The notes under the pieces were generated by a model. That model worked only from the letters and a program-made list of their open reading frames with translations, ran no database searches and was not told the origin of the DNA. The translations under genes and the position numbers were made by a program. From Bacillus cereus G9842 (GTDB taxonomy: Bacteria > Bacillota > Bacilli > Bacillales > Bacillaceae_G), in contig NC_011772.1 in the NCBI RefSeq assembly GCF_000021305.1, positions 1,588,001 to 1,652,000 on the forward strand: 64,000 bases of DNA. The letters run 5' to 3'. Below, one piece after another: positions 1-8,140 of this stretch (position 1 is its first letter; each line of letters opens with the position of its first letter).

Positions 1-1
1 C

Positions 2-2323
2 GCAGTGAAGTACGAAGCAGAGCCAACAACGGTGGCACCAGCCGTAGAAAAAATCACAGTGTCAAATAATAAAGTTGGAAATGCAGATGCAATTACAGTG
101 TCAGAACTGAAAAAAGGTGACATTGTCCGTGTATATGAAGCATCAAAAGGTGGAGAAGCAATCGTAACATCAGAAGCAGTAGCGGAAGGAAAAACAGAAG
201 CAACAATTTTAGGGAAAGACCTTTTAAAAGTAACAGGTGGCACAGTATATGTAAGTGTACAAAGTGAGAATGAGCTAGAAAGTGCTCGTACAGCGGTGAA
301 ATATGAATCACAAGTAACAGTGGCACCAGCGGTGGATACAGTAAAAGTAGCGAACAATAAAGCTGGAGATGCGGATACAATTACAGTGAGTGAAGTAACT
401 GAAGGTGATGTTGTAAAAGTATATGATGCATCAACAGAAGGAAAAGAGTTAGGAAACGCAACAGTAGCGAAAGATGCGAAGGAAGCAACAATCACAGGAA
501 AAGATTTACTAGTATCAACAGGTGGCACCGTATACGTAACAGTAACGAAACCGAATAAAGATGAGAGTAAGAGAGTCACAGTGAAGTACGAAGCAGAGCC
601 AACAACGGTGGCACCAGCCGTAGAAAAAATCACAGTGTCAAATAATAAAGTGGAAGCAGAAGATACAATTACAGTGTCAGAACTGAAAAAAGGTGACATT
701 GTCCGTGTATATGAAGCATCAAAAGGTGGAGAAGCAATCGTAACATCAGAAGCAGTAGCGGAAGGAAAAACAGAAGCAACAATTTTAGGGAAAGATCTTT
801 TAAAAGTAACAGGTGGCACGGTATATGTAAGTGTACAAAGTGAAAATGAGCTAGAAAGTGCTCGTACAGCGGTGAAATATGAATCACAAGTAACAGTGGC
901 ACCAGCGGTGGATACAGTAAAAGTAGCGAACAATAAAGCTGGAGATGCGGATACAATTACAGTGAGTGAAGTAACTGAAGGTGATGTTGTAAAAGTATAT
1001 GATGCATCAACAGAAGGAAAAGAGTTAGGAAACGCAACAGTAGCGAAAGATGCGAAGGAAGCAACAATCACAGGAAAAGATTTACTAGTATCAACAGGCG
1101 GCACAGTATACGTAACAGTAACGAAACCGAATAAAGATGAGAGTAAGAGAGTCGCAGTGAAGTACGAAGCAGAGCCAACAACGGTGGCACCAGCCGTAGA
1201 AAAAATCACAGTGTCAAATAATAAAGTGGAAGCAGAAGATACAATTACAGTGTCAGAACTGAAAAAAGGTGACATTGTTCGTGTATATGAAGCATCAAAA
1301 GGTGGAGAAGCAATCGTAACATCAGAAGCAGTAGCGGAAGGAAAAACAGAAGCAACAATTTTAGGGAAAGATCTTTTAAAAGTAACAGGTGGCACGGTAT
1401 ATGTAAGTGTACAAAGTGAAAATGAGCTAGAAAGTGCTCGTACAGCGGTGAAATATGAATCACAAGTAACAGTGGCACCAGCGGTGGATACAGTAAAAGT
1501 AGCGAACAATAAAGCTGGAGATGCGGATACAATTACAGTAAGTGGGGTTGCCGAAGGTGATCTTGTTCGCGTATATGATGCATCAACAGAAGGAAAAGAG
1601 TTAGGAAATGCGACAGTAGCAAAAGAAGCGACAGAAGTGAAAATTGAAAAAACAGATTTACTAGTATCAACAGGCGGCACAGTATACGTAACAGTAACGA
1701 AACCGAATAAAGATGAGAGTAAGAGAGTCGCAGTGAAGTACGAAGCAGAGCCAACAACGGTGGCACCAGCCGTAGAAAAAATCACAGTGTCAAATAATAA
1801 AGTGGAAGCAGAAGATACAATTACAGTGTCAGAACTGAAAAAAGGTGACATTGTTCGTGTATATGAAGCATCAAAAGGTGGAGAAGCAATCGTAACATCA
1901 GAAGCAGTAGCGGAAGGAAAAACAGAAGCAACAATTTTAGGGAAGGATCTCTTAAAAGTAACAGGTGGCACGGTATATGTAAGTGTACAAAGTGAGAATG
2001 AGTTAGAAAGTGCTCGTACAGCGGTGAAATATGAATCACAAGTAACGGCGGAGCCAGTAGGTGGAAATATTGTTGTTTTAAATAATGACGGAGCGGCTGA
2101 TATTGTTAGAGTGACTGGTTTAACAGCAGGTGATAAGGTAAGTGTATATAATGAAGAGACAGTCCAAGAAGCAATTGGAACAGCAACGGTAGCAGAAAAT
2201 AAAACGGCGGTAAATGTTGTAATCCCTCAATTAGGAGAAGTAGCAGGAAAAATCTATGTAAGTGTTACAAAAGTAAATAAAGATGAAAGTAAACGTGTTG
2301 CAATAAATTATATTGCTGAGTAA
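2..2323 (+). CDS. Tandem-repeat surface-type protein, 3' part only
   Basis: The frame is open from the window edge, so the N-terminus (and any signal peptide or anchor there) is missing. The visible 773 residues are beta-rich modules of 95-97 aa alternating in two types: A begins VKYEAEPTTVAPAVEKITV and B begins VKYESQVTVAPAVDTVKV. Order is A1 (5-295), B1 (296-580), A2 (581-871), B2 (872-1156), A3 (1157-1447), B3 (1448-1732), A4 (1733-2023), then a diverged last module (2024-2323). The composition is rich in T, V, E and K, with no Cys and no LPXTG or SLH motif at the C-terminus, which ends right after the last module. The module shape (strand-rich, G-D-x-V-x-V-Y core) suggests an Ig-like fold. 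An extracellular adhesin or surface role is inference; the family is not recognised. Confidence 0.75.
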   Translation, partial: AVKYEAEPTTVAPAVEKITVSNNKVGNADAITVSELKKGDIVRVYEASKGGEAIVTSEAVAEGKTEATILGKDLLKVTGGTVYVSVQSENELESARTAVKYESQVTVAPAVDTVKVANNKAGDADTITVSEVTEGDVVKVYDASTEGKELGNATVAKDAKEATITGKDLLVSTGGTVYVTVTKPNKDESKRVTVKYEAEPTTVAPAVEKITVSNNKVEAEDTITVSELKKGDIVRVYEASKGGEAIVTSEAVAEGKTEATILGKDLLKVTGGTVYVSVQSENELESARTAVKYESQVTVAPAVDTVKVANNKAGDADTITVSEVTEGDVVKVYDASTEGKELGNATVAKDAKEATITGKDLLVSTGGTVYVTVTKPNKDESKRVAVKYEAEPTTVAPAVEKITVSNNKVEAEDTITVSELKKGDIVRVYEASKGGEAIVTSEAVAEGKTEATILGKDLLKVTGGTVYVSVQSENELESARTAVKYESQVTVAPAVDTVKVANNKAGDADTITVSGVAEGDLVRVYDASTEGKELGNATVAKEATEVKIEKTDLLVSTGGTVYVTVTKPNKDESKRVAVKYEAEPTTVAPAVEKITVSNNKVEAEDTITVSELKKGDIVRVYEASKGGEAIVTSEAVAEGKTEATILGKDLLKVTGGTVYVSVQSENELESARTAVKYESQVTAEPVGGNIVVLNNDGAADIVRVTGLTAGDKVSVYNEETVQEAIGTATVAENKTAVNVVIPQLGEVAGKIYVSVTKVNKDESKRVAINYIAE
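5..2023 (+). repeat. 576-bp higher-order tandem DNA repeat (A+B module pairs), 3.5 copies
   Basis: The DNA repeats with a period of exactly 576 bp (291-bp A plus 285-bp B). Long stretches are identical between copies, including synonymous positions. The visible differences are few: the first A unit encodes VGNADAI where the others encode VEAEDTI, and the third B unit has a block of changes around 1540-1660. Such near identity at the DNA level points to recent duplication or ongoing homogenisation. Confidence 0.9.
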
Positions 2324-2356
2324 TTCGTGCAGTTAATGAATTAGATGGAATAAAGG

Positions 2357-2408
2357 AAAGTGCACTAGTAAATAGTTGGCTAACTATTTACTAGTAGCAC
2401 TTTTTTAT
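2357..2408 (+). terminator. Strong Rho-independent terminator after the repeat protein
   Basis: A long hairpin has arms AAGTGC-ACTAGTAAATAGTT and AACTATTTACTAGT-A-GCACTT with a 4-nt loop. It is followed by a T run and lies 35 nt after the stop codon. Confidence 0.9.
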
Positions 2409-2604
2409 TTAATAAATAATTTTTAAATAGAAAAATAGTTTGTTAATAACGATTTTTAGGATGGTAGGTGTAAATAGTCTGTGAAAAAATACTTAATAGT
2501 ATATTTTAGATTAAGGGAAGAAAATATAATTATTTCTAAGTTATATTAAAAAAGAGCGTTTGAAAAGTTGAAGTGACCCCTAAAAGTTAGACACGGTTAT
2601 TTCA

Positions 2605-3414
2605 TTAGGCAGCTTGATAAAAGTGAGTCCGGTATTGTACCGGGCTCATTTTTAATTTTTCCTTAATCCGTTTCGTATTATAATAATCTATATATTTTTC
2701 TAATTCTATTTTAAAGTGCTCTACATTTTCAAATTCTTTTATGTAGAGGAACTCCGACTTCATAATCCCAAAGAAATTTTCTATTACTGCGTTGTCGTAA
2801 CAGTTGCCTTTTCGAGACATACTCTGGACGATAGCTCTTGATTCAAGAGTACGGACGTACTGTCTCATTTGATAATGCCATCCTTGATCCGAATGCATCA
2901 GTAGCTGGTGCGTTTCAGGTAAACGTTCCAATGTTTTCTCTAACATGTCTGAAACAAGCGAATACGTCGGTCTAGAACCAATTGTATAGGTAATAATTTC
3001 ACCATTATACAAATCTAATACAGGTGATACATACAGTTTTTCTCCAAACAATTTAAACTCTGTGATGTCTGTTACCCACTTTTGATTCGGTGCATCTGTA
3101 TGAAAATTACGCTTTAAAATATTAGGTGCAATTCTACCGACTTTTCCTTTATAGGATTTATATTTCTTCATACGCACAACACACTTTAACCCAAGCTCTT
3201 TCATAATGCGCTGAACCTTCTTGTGGTTCACTTTCTGGCCACGATTCGTTAACTCATCACGAATGCGACGGTAACCATAACGACCTTTATTTTCCTCATA
3301 AATCGCTTTAATCTCAGCTTTCAAATCGGCATCTACATCTGGAAGATTCATTTTCTTTACTAAATCATAATACGTGCTTCGAGGAATAGTAGCTAGCTCC
3401 ACGAGTGCCTTCAC
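2605..3414 (-). CDS. IS3-family transposase OrfB (DDE integrase domain)
   Basis: A 269-aa catalytic half of the transposase. An N-terminal HTH_21-type segment (GRYGYRRIRDELTNRG) is followed by an rve integrase core with DDE residues: D in KWVTDITEF, D in LLMHSDQGWHY and E in NAVIENFFG. The C-terminus has the family ending YNTKRIKEKLKMSPVQYR. The GTG at 3414 has little support as a start. The frame stays open upstream into orfA, so the protein is most likely made as an OrfAB fusion by -1 frameshifting. It appears intact, so the element may be active. Confidence 0.93.
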   Translation of the reverse strand: MKALVELATIPRSTYYDLVKKMNLPDVDADLKAEIKAIYEENKGRYGYRRIRDELTNRGQKVNHKKVQRIMKELGLKCVVRMKKYKSYKGKVGRIAPNILKRNFHTDAPNQKWVTDITEFKLFGEKLYVSPVLDLYNGEIITYTIGSRPTYSLVSDMLEKTLERLPETHQLLMHSDQGWHYQMRQYVRTLESRAIVQSMSRKGNCYDNAVIENFFGIMKSEFLYIKEFENVEHFKIELEKYIDYYNTKRIKEKLKMSPVQYRTHFYQAA

Positions 3415-3440
3415 CGAATATTTATGCCTTAATTCATAGA

Positions 3441-3959
3441 CTACTTGCGCTTTGTCTTGTTTTGTGATTTTTTCTTGTTTTGAACTAAGGCATTTAACTT
3501 TTTTAAGTACTCATTTTCCATCTCAAGCTGTTTAATGCGTGCTTCAGGTGCTTCGACTGATCCTTCAGCTAAAGGTTGTTTTAATTGTTTATTTGAATCT
3601 TTTTTCATGGATGGACGCCCCTTTTTCTTAGATTGAAGGGCATCAATTCCTTGTGTTTCGAGCTGTTTTTTCCAAACAGAAATCGTTGAAGGGGTAGGAA
3701 TATTAAAGATAGCTGCCGTCTCAAATAAGGACATACCGTTTTCAATCATAAAGTTTAGTACGTCTAGTTTAAATTGTTGTGTGTAATTTGTACATCGTTT
3801 TAGAAAAGCTTCCAGACCATTCTGTTTATATTGGTTTACCCAATTCAAAATGATTGTGTCACTTATACCGAGCGATCTACCTATTTCTCGATAACTTTCA
3901 TTTCCGTTCAAATAACGTAGAACAATTTGTATTTTTTCATCAGCTGTAAATTTAGCCAT
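3441..3959 (-). CDS. IS3-family transposase OrfA (helix-turn-helix)
   Basis: A 172-aa protein with two HTH_28-type repeats (YREIGRSLGISDTIILNWV and SLFETAAIFNIPTPSTISVW) for end recognition. A C-terminal coiled coil / leucine zipper (IKQLEMENEYLKKLNALV) is typical of IS150-group OrfA. The ATG lies just inside the right inverted repeat. It overlaps the extended orfB frame in the -1 register. Confidence 0.92.
   Translation of the reverse strand: MAKFTADEKIQIVLRYLNGNESYREIGRSLGISDTIILNWVNQYKQNGLEAFLKRCTNYTQQFKLDVLNFMIENGMSLFETAAIFNIPTPSTISVWKKQLETQGIDALQSKKKGRPSMKKDSNKQLKQPLAEGSVEAPEARIKQLEMENEYLKKLNALVQNKKKSQNKTKRK
3468..3473 (-). promoter_or_regulatory. Programmed -1 frameshift site (A6) in orfA/orfB
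   Basis: On the minus strand the orfA codons AAG-AAA-AAA-TCA cross a run of six A. Slipping back one base reads ATC-ACA-AAA-CAA and continues in the orfB frame as ITKQDKAQVVYELRHKYS, without a stop, into the orfB coding region. A-run slippage is the known way IS3-family elements make OrfAB. Confidence 0.8.
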
Positions 3960-4200
3960 AGAAAAACTGCACCCCCAATTGTTAGACTGTGCCTAACAAT
4001 TGGGTGCAGTTCAGTTAGGCTATTCTCTTTTATTTTATGATGAAATAAATAGTTGAACTTCTTTATATAGTGGAATGATAAAAGAGAGGGAAGTATGGTT
4101 TAGAATGCATTAGACGCATTGAAATAGCTATGCCAAGTTTGTAAGCATTCAAACAGTGAATAGATATTTGGCCTTAATTGTTGGGGGGATATTGATATAT

Positions 4201-4240
4201 AAAAACACACCTCTCAATTTGTAGAGAGGTGTGTTTTTAT
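4201..4240. terminator. Flagellin-gene terminator hairpin
   Basis: Perfect 15-bp arms, AAAAACACACCTCTC and GAGAGGTGTGTTTTT, surround an 8-nt loop. The hairpin lies just past the flagellin stop and has A/T runs on both sides, so it can work in both directions. Confidence 0.92.
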
Positions 4241-4254
4241 AGTTACTAAATGGA

Positions 4255-5106
4255 TTATTGTAATAATTTACTTACCATTTGTGGAGTTTGGTTTGCTTGA
4301 GAAAGCATGCTGATACCAGCTTCGTTTAAAATTTTGAACTTAGTCATTTCAGACATTTCTTTTGCCATATCAGCATCTTCGATTTGAGAAGCAGCATCAG
4401 CCATGCTAGTTTCTTGACTCTTCAAGTTGTTAGCATTAAATTCAAAACGGTTTAATGTTGCACCAAGTGTAGCGCGTTGTCCAGCAACTGTTGTGATGGC
4501 AGCGTCAATTGCATCAATTGCTTGCTTAGCACTCGTTGGATCTGCAGCAGCTGTACTTTCAGCATCACCTTCATCACCAATTTGTACATCAAGACCTAAA
4601 TCAGCGGATTTAACACTGTTAAGTGTAATCTCGATTTGAGCAGGATTAGTAGATCCTGTATCTAGCGTTTGAATTTTAATTTTTTTATCTGCAGTACCTA
4701 ATAATTGTTGATCATTGAATTGCGTATTTTTTGCAATATAATCAATTTGTTCTGTAAGTTGAGCAAATTCTTTTTGTAAAGAAGCTTGGTTACCTTTAGT
4801 GTTTGTACCATTGGCAGATTGGTTAGCAAGGTCACGCATACGTAATAAAATGTTAGAAACTGAGTTTAAAGCTGAGTCAGCTGTACGAATTAAAGACATA
4901 CCATCTTGAGTGTTTCGTCCAGCTACGTTTAAACCGCCTTCACGTGCTTTCATACGAGTTGCGATTGCAAGACCTGCTGCATCGTCAGAAGCGCTGTTGA
5001 TACGTTTACCGCTTGATAAACGGTCCATAGCGTTGCTCATTTTTGCTTGGTTTTGGCGCATGTACTCTTGAGTACGCATGCTGTTAATGTTTGTATTAAT
5101 TCTCAT
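4255..5106 (-). CDS. fla: Flagellin
   Basis: The 283-aa filament subunit, exported through the flagellar type III apparatus. Both conserved helical ends are present: the N-terminal D0/D1 segment MRINTNINSMRTQEYMRQNQ to about residue 135, and the C-terminal segment with SQIEDADMAKEMSEMTKFKI and the ending MLSQANQTPQMVSKLLQ. The central variable region is short (roughly residues 138-195), giving a small flagellin. The ATG at 5106 is used because it starts the conserved N-terminus and follows a G-rich SD; the upstream in-frame extension is leader. Transcribed from a sigma-A-type promoter and divergent from the export operon. Only one flagellin gene is visible here, whereas some B. cereus-group strains have several. 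Confidence 0.96.
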   Translation of the reverse strand: MRINTNINSMRTQEYMRQNQAKMSNAMDRLSSGKRINSASDDAAGLAIATRMKAREGGLNVAGRNTQDGMSLIRTADSALNSVSNILLRMRDLANQSANGTNTKGNQASLQKEFAQLTEQIDYIAKNTQFNDQQLLGTADKKIKIQTLDTGSTNPAQIEITLNSVKSADLGLDVQIGDEGDAESTAAADPTSAKQAIDAIDAAITTVAGQRATLGATLNRFEFNANNLKSQETSMADAASQIEDADMAKEMSEMTKFKILNEAGISMLSQANQTPQMVSKLLQ

Positions 5107-5188
5107 GTTAAGAAACCCCCATTTTTTTATATTGACTTTTCTGCAAATTGAAAAACGGTAATATGCGAAAAAATCAATTTCGAGATTT

Positions 5189-5217
5189 ATTGTAATCCTT
5201 GCTACAACGGGTGTCAA
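5189..5217 (-). promoter_or_regulatory. Sigma-A-type flagellin promoter
   Basis: On the minus strand, TTGACA (5217-5212), a 17-bp spacer and TACAAT (5194-5189) make a near-consensus vegetative promoter. The predicted leader is about 75 nt. There is no sigma-D-like -10. Confidence 0.85.
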
Positions 5218-5363
5218 CTAAAAATTCGAATTAATAAATATAAAAAAATAACAGTTTAACAATATATTCATTTTTTTATTACATAATTATTAAAAGGATT
5301 ATTGCAAACTTTAAAAAAAAACTCTAATATTAGATTATCTTTGTTTACCGAAAAGGTGATATT

Positions 5364-6149
5364 ATGATAGTTGGAAATATAGTAAAAGAAGTGCTTGCAT
5401 ATAAGAAAGGACAAATTCAGCAAAAGCTAAGTAGTCCACAAGCATTTGTTAGTAGTCGTTTTCAAGAGAAGTTGCAGAGTGAGCCTGCGAAGGAGACGAA
5501 AGAAACTACGCAGCCGGCAAAAGTAGAGGATATGAGTCAGCCGGTACAATCTACGAAAATAGAAGCGGTTGTTAATAAACCGGCAGAAACTATTAATAAA
5601 GTAGAGGAAGCGAGTAAGCCTGAAGAAAAGGCTGAAACGAAGAAAGCAGATGAAGTGCAAGTTGCGCAAAAAGAGTTTGAACGACGTTTCCCAGAAACGA
5701 AAAATGAGGCTGTTGATACGTGGGAATTAACGAAGAAGTATAATATTCAAAAAATACGTTCTTCCAATGAAGGGAAGTATGAGGATATTATTGATCGCAC
5801 TAGCCGTACATACGGAATTCCGAAAACGTTAATTCAAAAAATGATTGAAGTAGAGTCTAATTTTAATCCGAAAACGGTGTCACATGCAGGTGCGATGGGA
5901 CTTATGCAGCTTATGCCAGCGAATGTGAAGGAGATGGGCGTGAAGAATCCCTTTTCACCAGCTGAAAGTATTGAAGGTGGCGTGAAAGAGTTAAGCGGTT
6001 ATTTAAAGAAGAATAACGGCGACTTAGTATTGGCACTTGCTTCTTATAATGCTGGCCCTGGGAATGTGAGAAAGTACGGAGGCGTACCGCCATTTAAAGA
6101 AACGCAAGGATATATTAAAAAAATATTAAATATCGACGTTTCAAAATAG
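5364..6149 (+). CDS. Lytic transglycosylase (SLT domain), flagellar cluster
   Basis: A 261-aa murein lytic transglycosylase that cleaves the glycan strand between MurNAc and GlcNAc. The first ~115 residues are a charged, low-complexity linker rich in K, E, P and T. The SLT catalytic domain spans about 140-258, with the catalytic Glu in ESNFNP (about E164), GAMGLMQLMP (177-186) and SYNAGPGNV. No signal peptide or lipobox is visible. As first gene of the flagellar export operon it probably opens the wall for rod assembly, a FlgJ-like role, and may itself leave by the flagellar route (inference). The ATG follows AAAGGTGAT. Confidence 0.9.
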   Translation: MIVGNIVKEVLAYKKGQIQQKLSSPQAFVSSRFQEKLQSEPAKETKETTQPAKVEDMSQPVQSTKIEAVVNKPAETINKVEEASKPEEKAETKKADEVQVAQKEFERRFPETKNEAVDTWELTKKYNIQKIRSSNEGKYEDIIDRTSRTYGIPKTLIQKMIEVESNFNPKTVSHAGAMGLMQLMPANVKEMGVKNPFSPAESIEGGVKELSGYLKKNNGDLVLALASYNAGPGNVRKYGGVPPFKETQGYIKKILNIDVSK

Positions 6150-6211
6150 GGAGTTTCATATATAGAGAGAACATGAAATTTTCGTGAACATGATATGGGA
6201 GTTGGCTAGAT

Positions 6212-6436
6212 TTGAAATTACAAGATGATATTCCGTTAACAATTTATTTTGAAATCGGAAATACGAAAAAGAAAATTGAAGATTTGCTTCATATTACGAA
6301 AGGTACATTGTATCGTCTTGAAAATTCAACGAAAAATACGGTGCGTCTTATGCTTGAGAATGAAGAGATTGGAACCGGAAAGATTTTGACGAAGAATGGG
6401 AAGATGTACGTTGAAATCGTTGAATTGAAAAGGTAG
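6212..6436 (+). CDS. Short FliN/SpoA-domain protein (C-ring/export)
   Basis: A 74-aa protein that is almost entirely one SpoA (surface presentation of antigens) domain: IPLTIYFEIGNTKKKIEDLLHI, then a G-rich turn and GTGKILTKNGKMYVEIVEL. This fold forms the cytoplasmic C-ring and binds export complexes. It starts at TTG with GGGAG about 12 nt upstream and lies 14 nt before fliM. It is one of two FliN-like genes flanking fliM. The exact paralog name is unclear. Confidence 0.8.
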   Translation: MKLQDDIPLTIYFEIGNTKKKIEDLLHITKGTLYRLENSTKNTVRLMLENEEIGTGKILTKNGKMYVEIVELKR

Positions 6437-6450
6437 GGAAGGGGATTGTC

Positions 6451-7437
6451 ATGAGTGGCGAAAAATTAAGCCAAGAGCAAATTGATGCCCTGCTGAAGGC
6501 GGTAAATGAAGGCGAGGAAATGCCAGCTTTCGCACAAGAAGCAGGAAAGCAAGAGAAATTTCAAGAGTATGATTTTAATAGACCAGAGAAGTTCGGTGTT
6601 GAGCATTTACGTAGTTTGCAAGCGATTGCTTCTACGTTTGGAAAACAGACGTCACAGACGTTATCAGCGCGTATGCGTATTCCAATTGAACTAGAGCCTT
6701 CAACAGTTGAGCAAGTTCCATTTACGAGTGAGTATGTGGAGAAAATGCCGAAAGATTATTATTTATATTGCGTGATTGATCTCGGTTTACCAGAGCTTGG
6801 AGAAATTGTTATTGAGATTGATTTAGCATTCGTTATTTATATTCATGAATGTTGGCTTGGCGGAGATAGTAAGCGTAACTTTACGATGCGCAGACCGTTA
6901 ACAGCATTTGAGTTTTTAACGCTTGATAATATATTCTTGCTTCTTTGTAAAAATTTAGAGCAATCATTTGAAAGTGTTGTTGCGATTGAACCGAAATTTG
7001 TAACGACGGAAACAGATCCGAATGCACTAAAGATTACGACAGCGAGCGATATCATTTCATTACTTAATGTAAATATGAAAACAGATTTTTGGAATACGAC
7101 GGTGCGTATCGGGATTCCGTTCTTATCTGTTGAAGAAATTATGGATAAGTTAACGTCTGAAAATATTGTCGAACATTCTTCGGATAAACGTAGGAAGTAT
7201 ACGTCTGAAGTGGAAGTGAAAGTAAATCAAGTGTACAAACCTGTTCACGTTGCGATTGGTGAGCAGAAAATGACAATGAGTGAGATTGAACAAATTGAAG
7301 AAGGGGATATTATTCCGCTTCATACGAAAGTTTCGGATGAATTACTTGGTTATGTAGATGGAAAGCATAAATTTAATTGTTTTATTGGAAAAGATGGAAC
7401 GCGTAAGGCGCTCCTATTTAAAAGTTTTGTAGAGTAG
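6451..7437 (+). CDS. fliM: Flagellar motor switch protein FliM
   Basis: A 328-aa C-ring protein that binds CheY-P and sets the direction of rotation. The N-terminal CheY-binding helix LSQEQIDALLKAV (residues ~5-17) is present, followed by the FliM middle domain (~45-230) and a C-terminal SpoA domain (~245-325). The gene is intact and preceded by GGAAGGGG. It sits between two FliN-type genes, the usual switch-complex arrangement. It lacks the disruption reported for some non-motile relatives such as B. anthracis. Confidence 0.95.
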   Translation: MSGEKLSQEQIDALLKAVNEGEEMPAFAQEAGKQEKFQEYDFNRPEKFGVEHLRSLQAIASTFGKQTSQTLSARMRIPIELEPSTVEQVPFTSEYVEKMPKDYYLYCVIDLGLPELGEIVIEIDLAFVIYIHECWLGGDSKRNFTMRRPLTAFEFLTLDNIFLLLCKNLEQSFESVVAIEPKFVTTETDPNALKITTASDIISLLNVNMKTDFWNTTVRIGIPFLSVEEIMDKLTSENIVEHSSDKRRKYTSEVEVKVNQVYKPVHVAIGEQKMTMSEIEQIEEGDIIPLHTKVSDELLGYVDGKHKFNCFIGKDGTRKALLFKSFVE

Positions 7438-7447
7438 GAGGATCCAT

Positions 7448-7807
7448 ATGAAGCATGAAGTATCTCCTGTGTCATTAATGGGATTAGAAGATTTTGCAGG
7501 AAAGCGAAATGAAGCAGGCAAAGCACATATCGATACTGTTTCAGATATTTCGATTGAACTTGGTGTAAAGCTTGGAAAGTCATCTATTACGCTTGGTGAT
7601 GTAAAGCAGTTAAAAGTTGGCGATGTTCTTGAAGTAGAGAAAAACTTAGGACATAAAGTAGATGTGTATTTAAGTAATATGAAAGTCGGCATCGGTGAAG
7701 CAATCGTAATGGACGAGAAATTCGGTATTATCATTTCTGAAATTGAAGCTGACAAGAAACAAGCGGCGCTTATGAAAGCGCAAAGTCAAATGCAAGATAA
7801 AGAGTAG
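7448..7807 (+). CDS. fliN: Flagellar motor switch protein FliN
   Basis: A 119-aa protein with a short N-terminal arm and a SpoA domain at ~28-105: DISIELGVKLGKSSITLGDV, then GDVLEVEKNLGHKVDVYL and GEAIVMDEKFGIII. This is the classical FliN pattern. It forms the base of the C-ring with FliM and docks FliH/FliI. AGGAGGATCC precedes the ATG, and the gene is 10 nt after fliM. Confidence 0.93.
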   Translation: MKHEVSPVSLMGLEDFAGKRNEAGKAHIDTVSDISIELGVKLGKSSITLGDVKQLKVGDVLEVEKNLGHKVDVYLSNMKVGIGEAIVMDEKFGIIISEIEADKKQAALMKAQSQMQDKE

Positions 7808-7819
7808 AGGAGGAGTCAT

Positions 7820-8140
7820 ATGTCGTATATGACGACCTTATTTCAAGTCGTTTTACTGTTTGGTGCGCTCGGTTACGGTGCATATTATATGACAAAAAAG
7901 ACGCGCAAACAGCAGTTTTTTAAGCAGGGTGAAAATGGCCATATTCAAGTAAAAGACGGCGTGTATTTAAATCATCAAACGAGTGCCTTTTTATTTGAAG
8001 TGGACGGAAAGCAAGTGTTCACTGTTATTAGTAATAACGGTGTGCAGTCTGTGCAATTAACCGGAACAGGAAATCAGTTTCAACAAGCACTAGAAGACGC
8101 GGTGAAGACTGAAACGAAAAAAGTAGAGGATCCATCATGA
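7820..8140 (+). CDS. fliO: FliO/FliZ-like flagellar biosynthesis membrane protein
   Basis: A 106-aa protein with one N-terminal transmembrane helix (residues ~5-25: TTLFQVVLLFGALGYGAYY) and a small cytoplasmic domain. FliO assists assembly of FliP in the export gate. Sequence conservation of FliO is weak. The assignment rests on size, topology and position between fliN and fliP, with which it overlaps by 4 nt (ATGA). Confidence 0.72.
   Translation: MSYMTTLFQVVLLFGALGYGAYYMTKKTRKQQFFKQGENGHIQVKDGVYLNHQTSAFLFEVDGKQVFTVISNNGVQSVQLTGTGNQFQQALEDAVKTETKKVEDPS

Larger units (their letters stand above)
2570..4012 (-). mobile_element. IS3-family (IS150-like) insertion sequence
   Basis: About 1443 bp. 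The left end reads TGAAGTGACCCCTAAAAGTT. The right end, on the other strand, reads TGAACTGCACCCAATTGTTA, so the two are imperfect inverted repeats. AGTT occurs immediately outside both ends (2566-2569 and 4013-4016), consistent with a short target duplication. If the element is taken to start with TG and end with CA, as is usual in the family, it is one base longer at each end and the duplication is less clear. It carries orfA and orfB on the minus strand and lies between the repeat-protein terminator and the flagellin gene. Confidence 0.9.

Noticed and set aside
93..2039. Leu-rich open frames on the minus strand across the repeat region
   Set aside because: They repeat with the same 576-bp period, are low-complexity reverse images of the repeat protein, and have no SD.
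5..2323. CRISPR array or other short-spacer repeat
   Set aside because: Units are 285-291 bp, coding, and contiguous with no unique spacers.
4427..4639. Plus-strand frame inside flagellin
   Set aside because: Antisense shadow of a clear flagellin gene.
5107..5363. MogR-type operators (TTTT-N5-AAAA) upstream of flagellin
   Set aside because: The region is A/T rich and has partial matches only; no clean site stands out.
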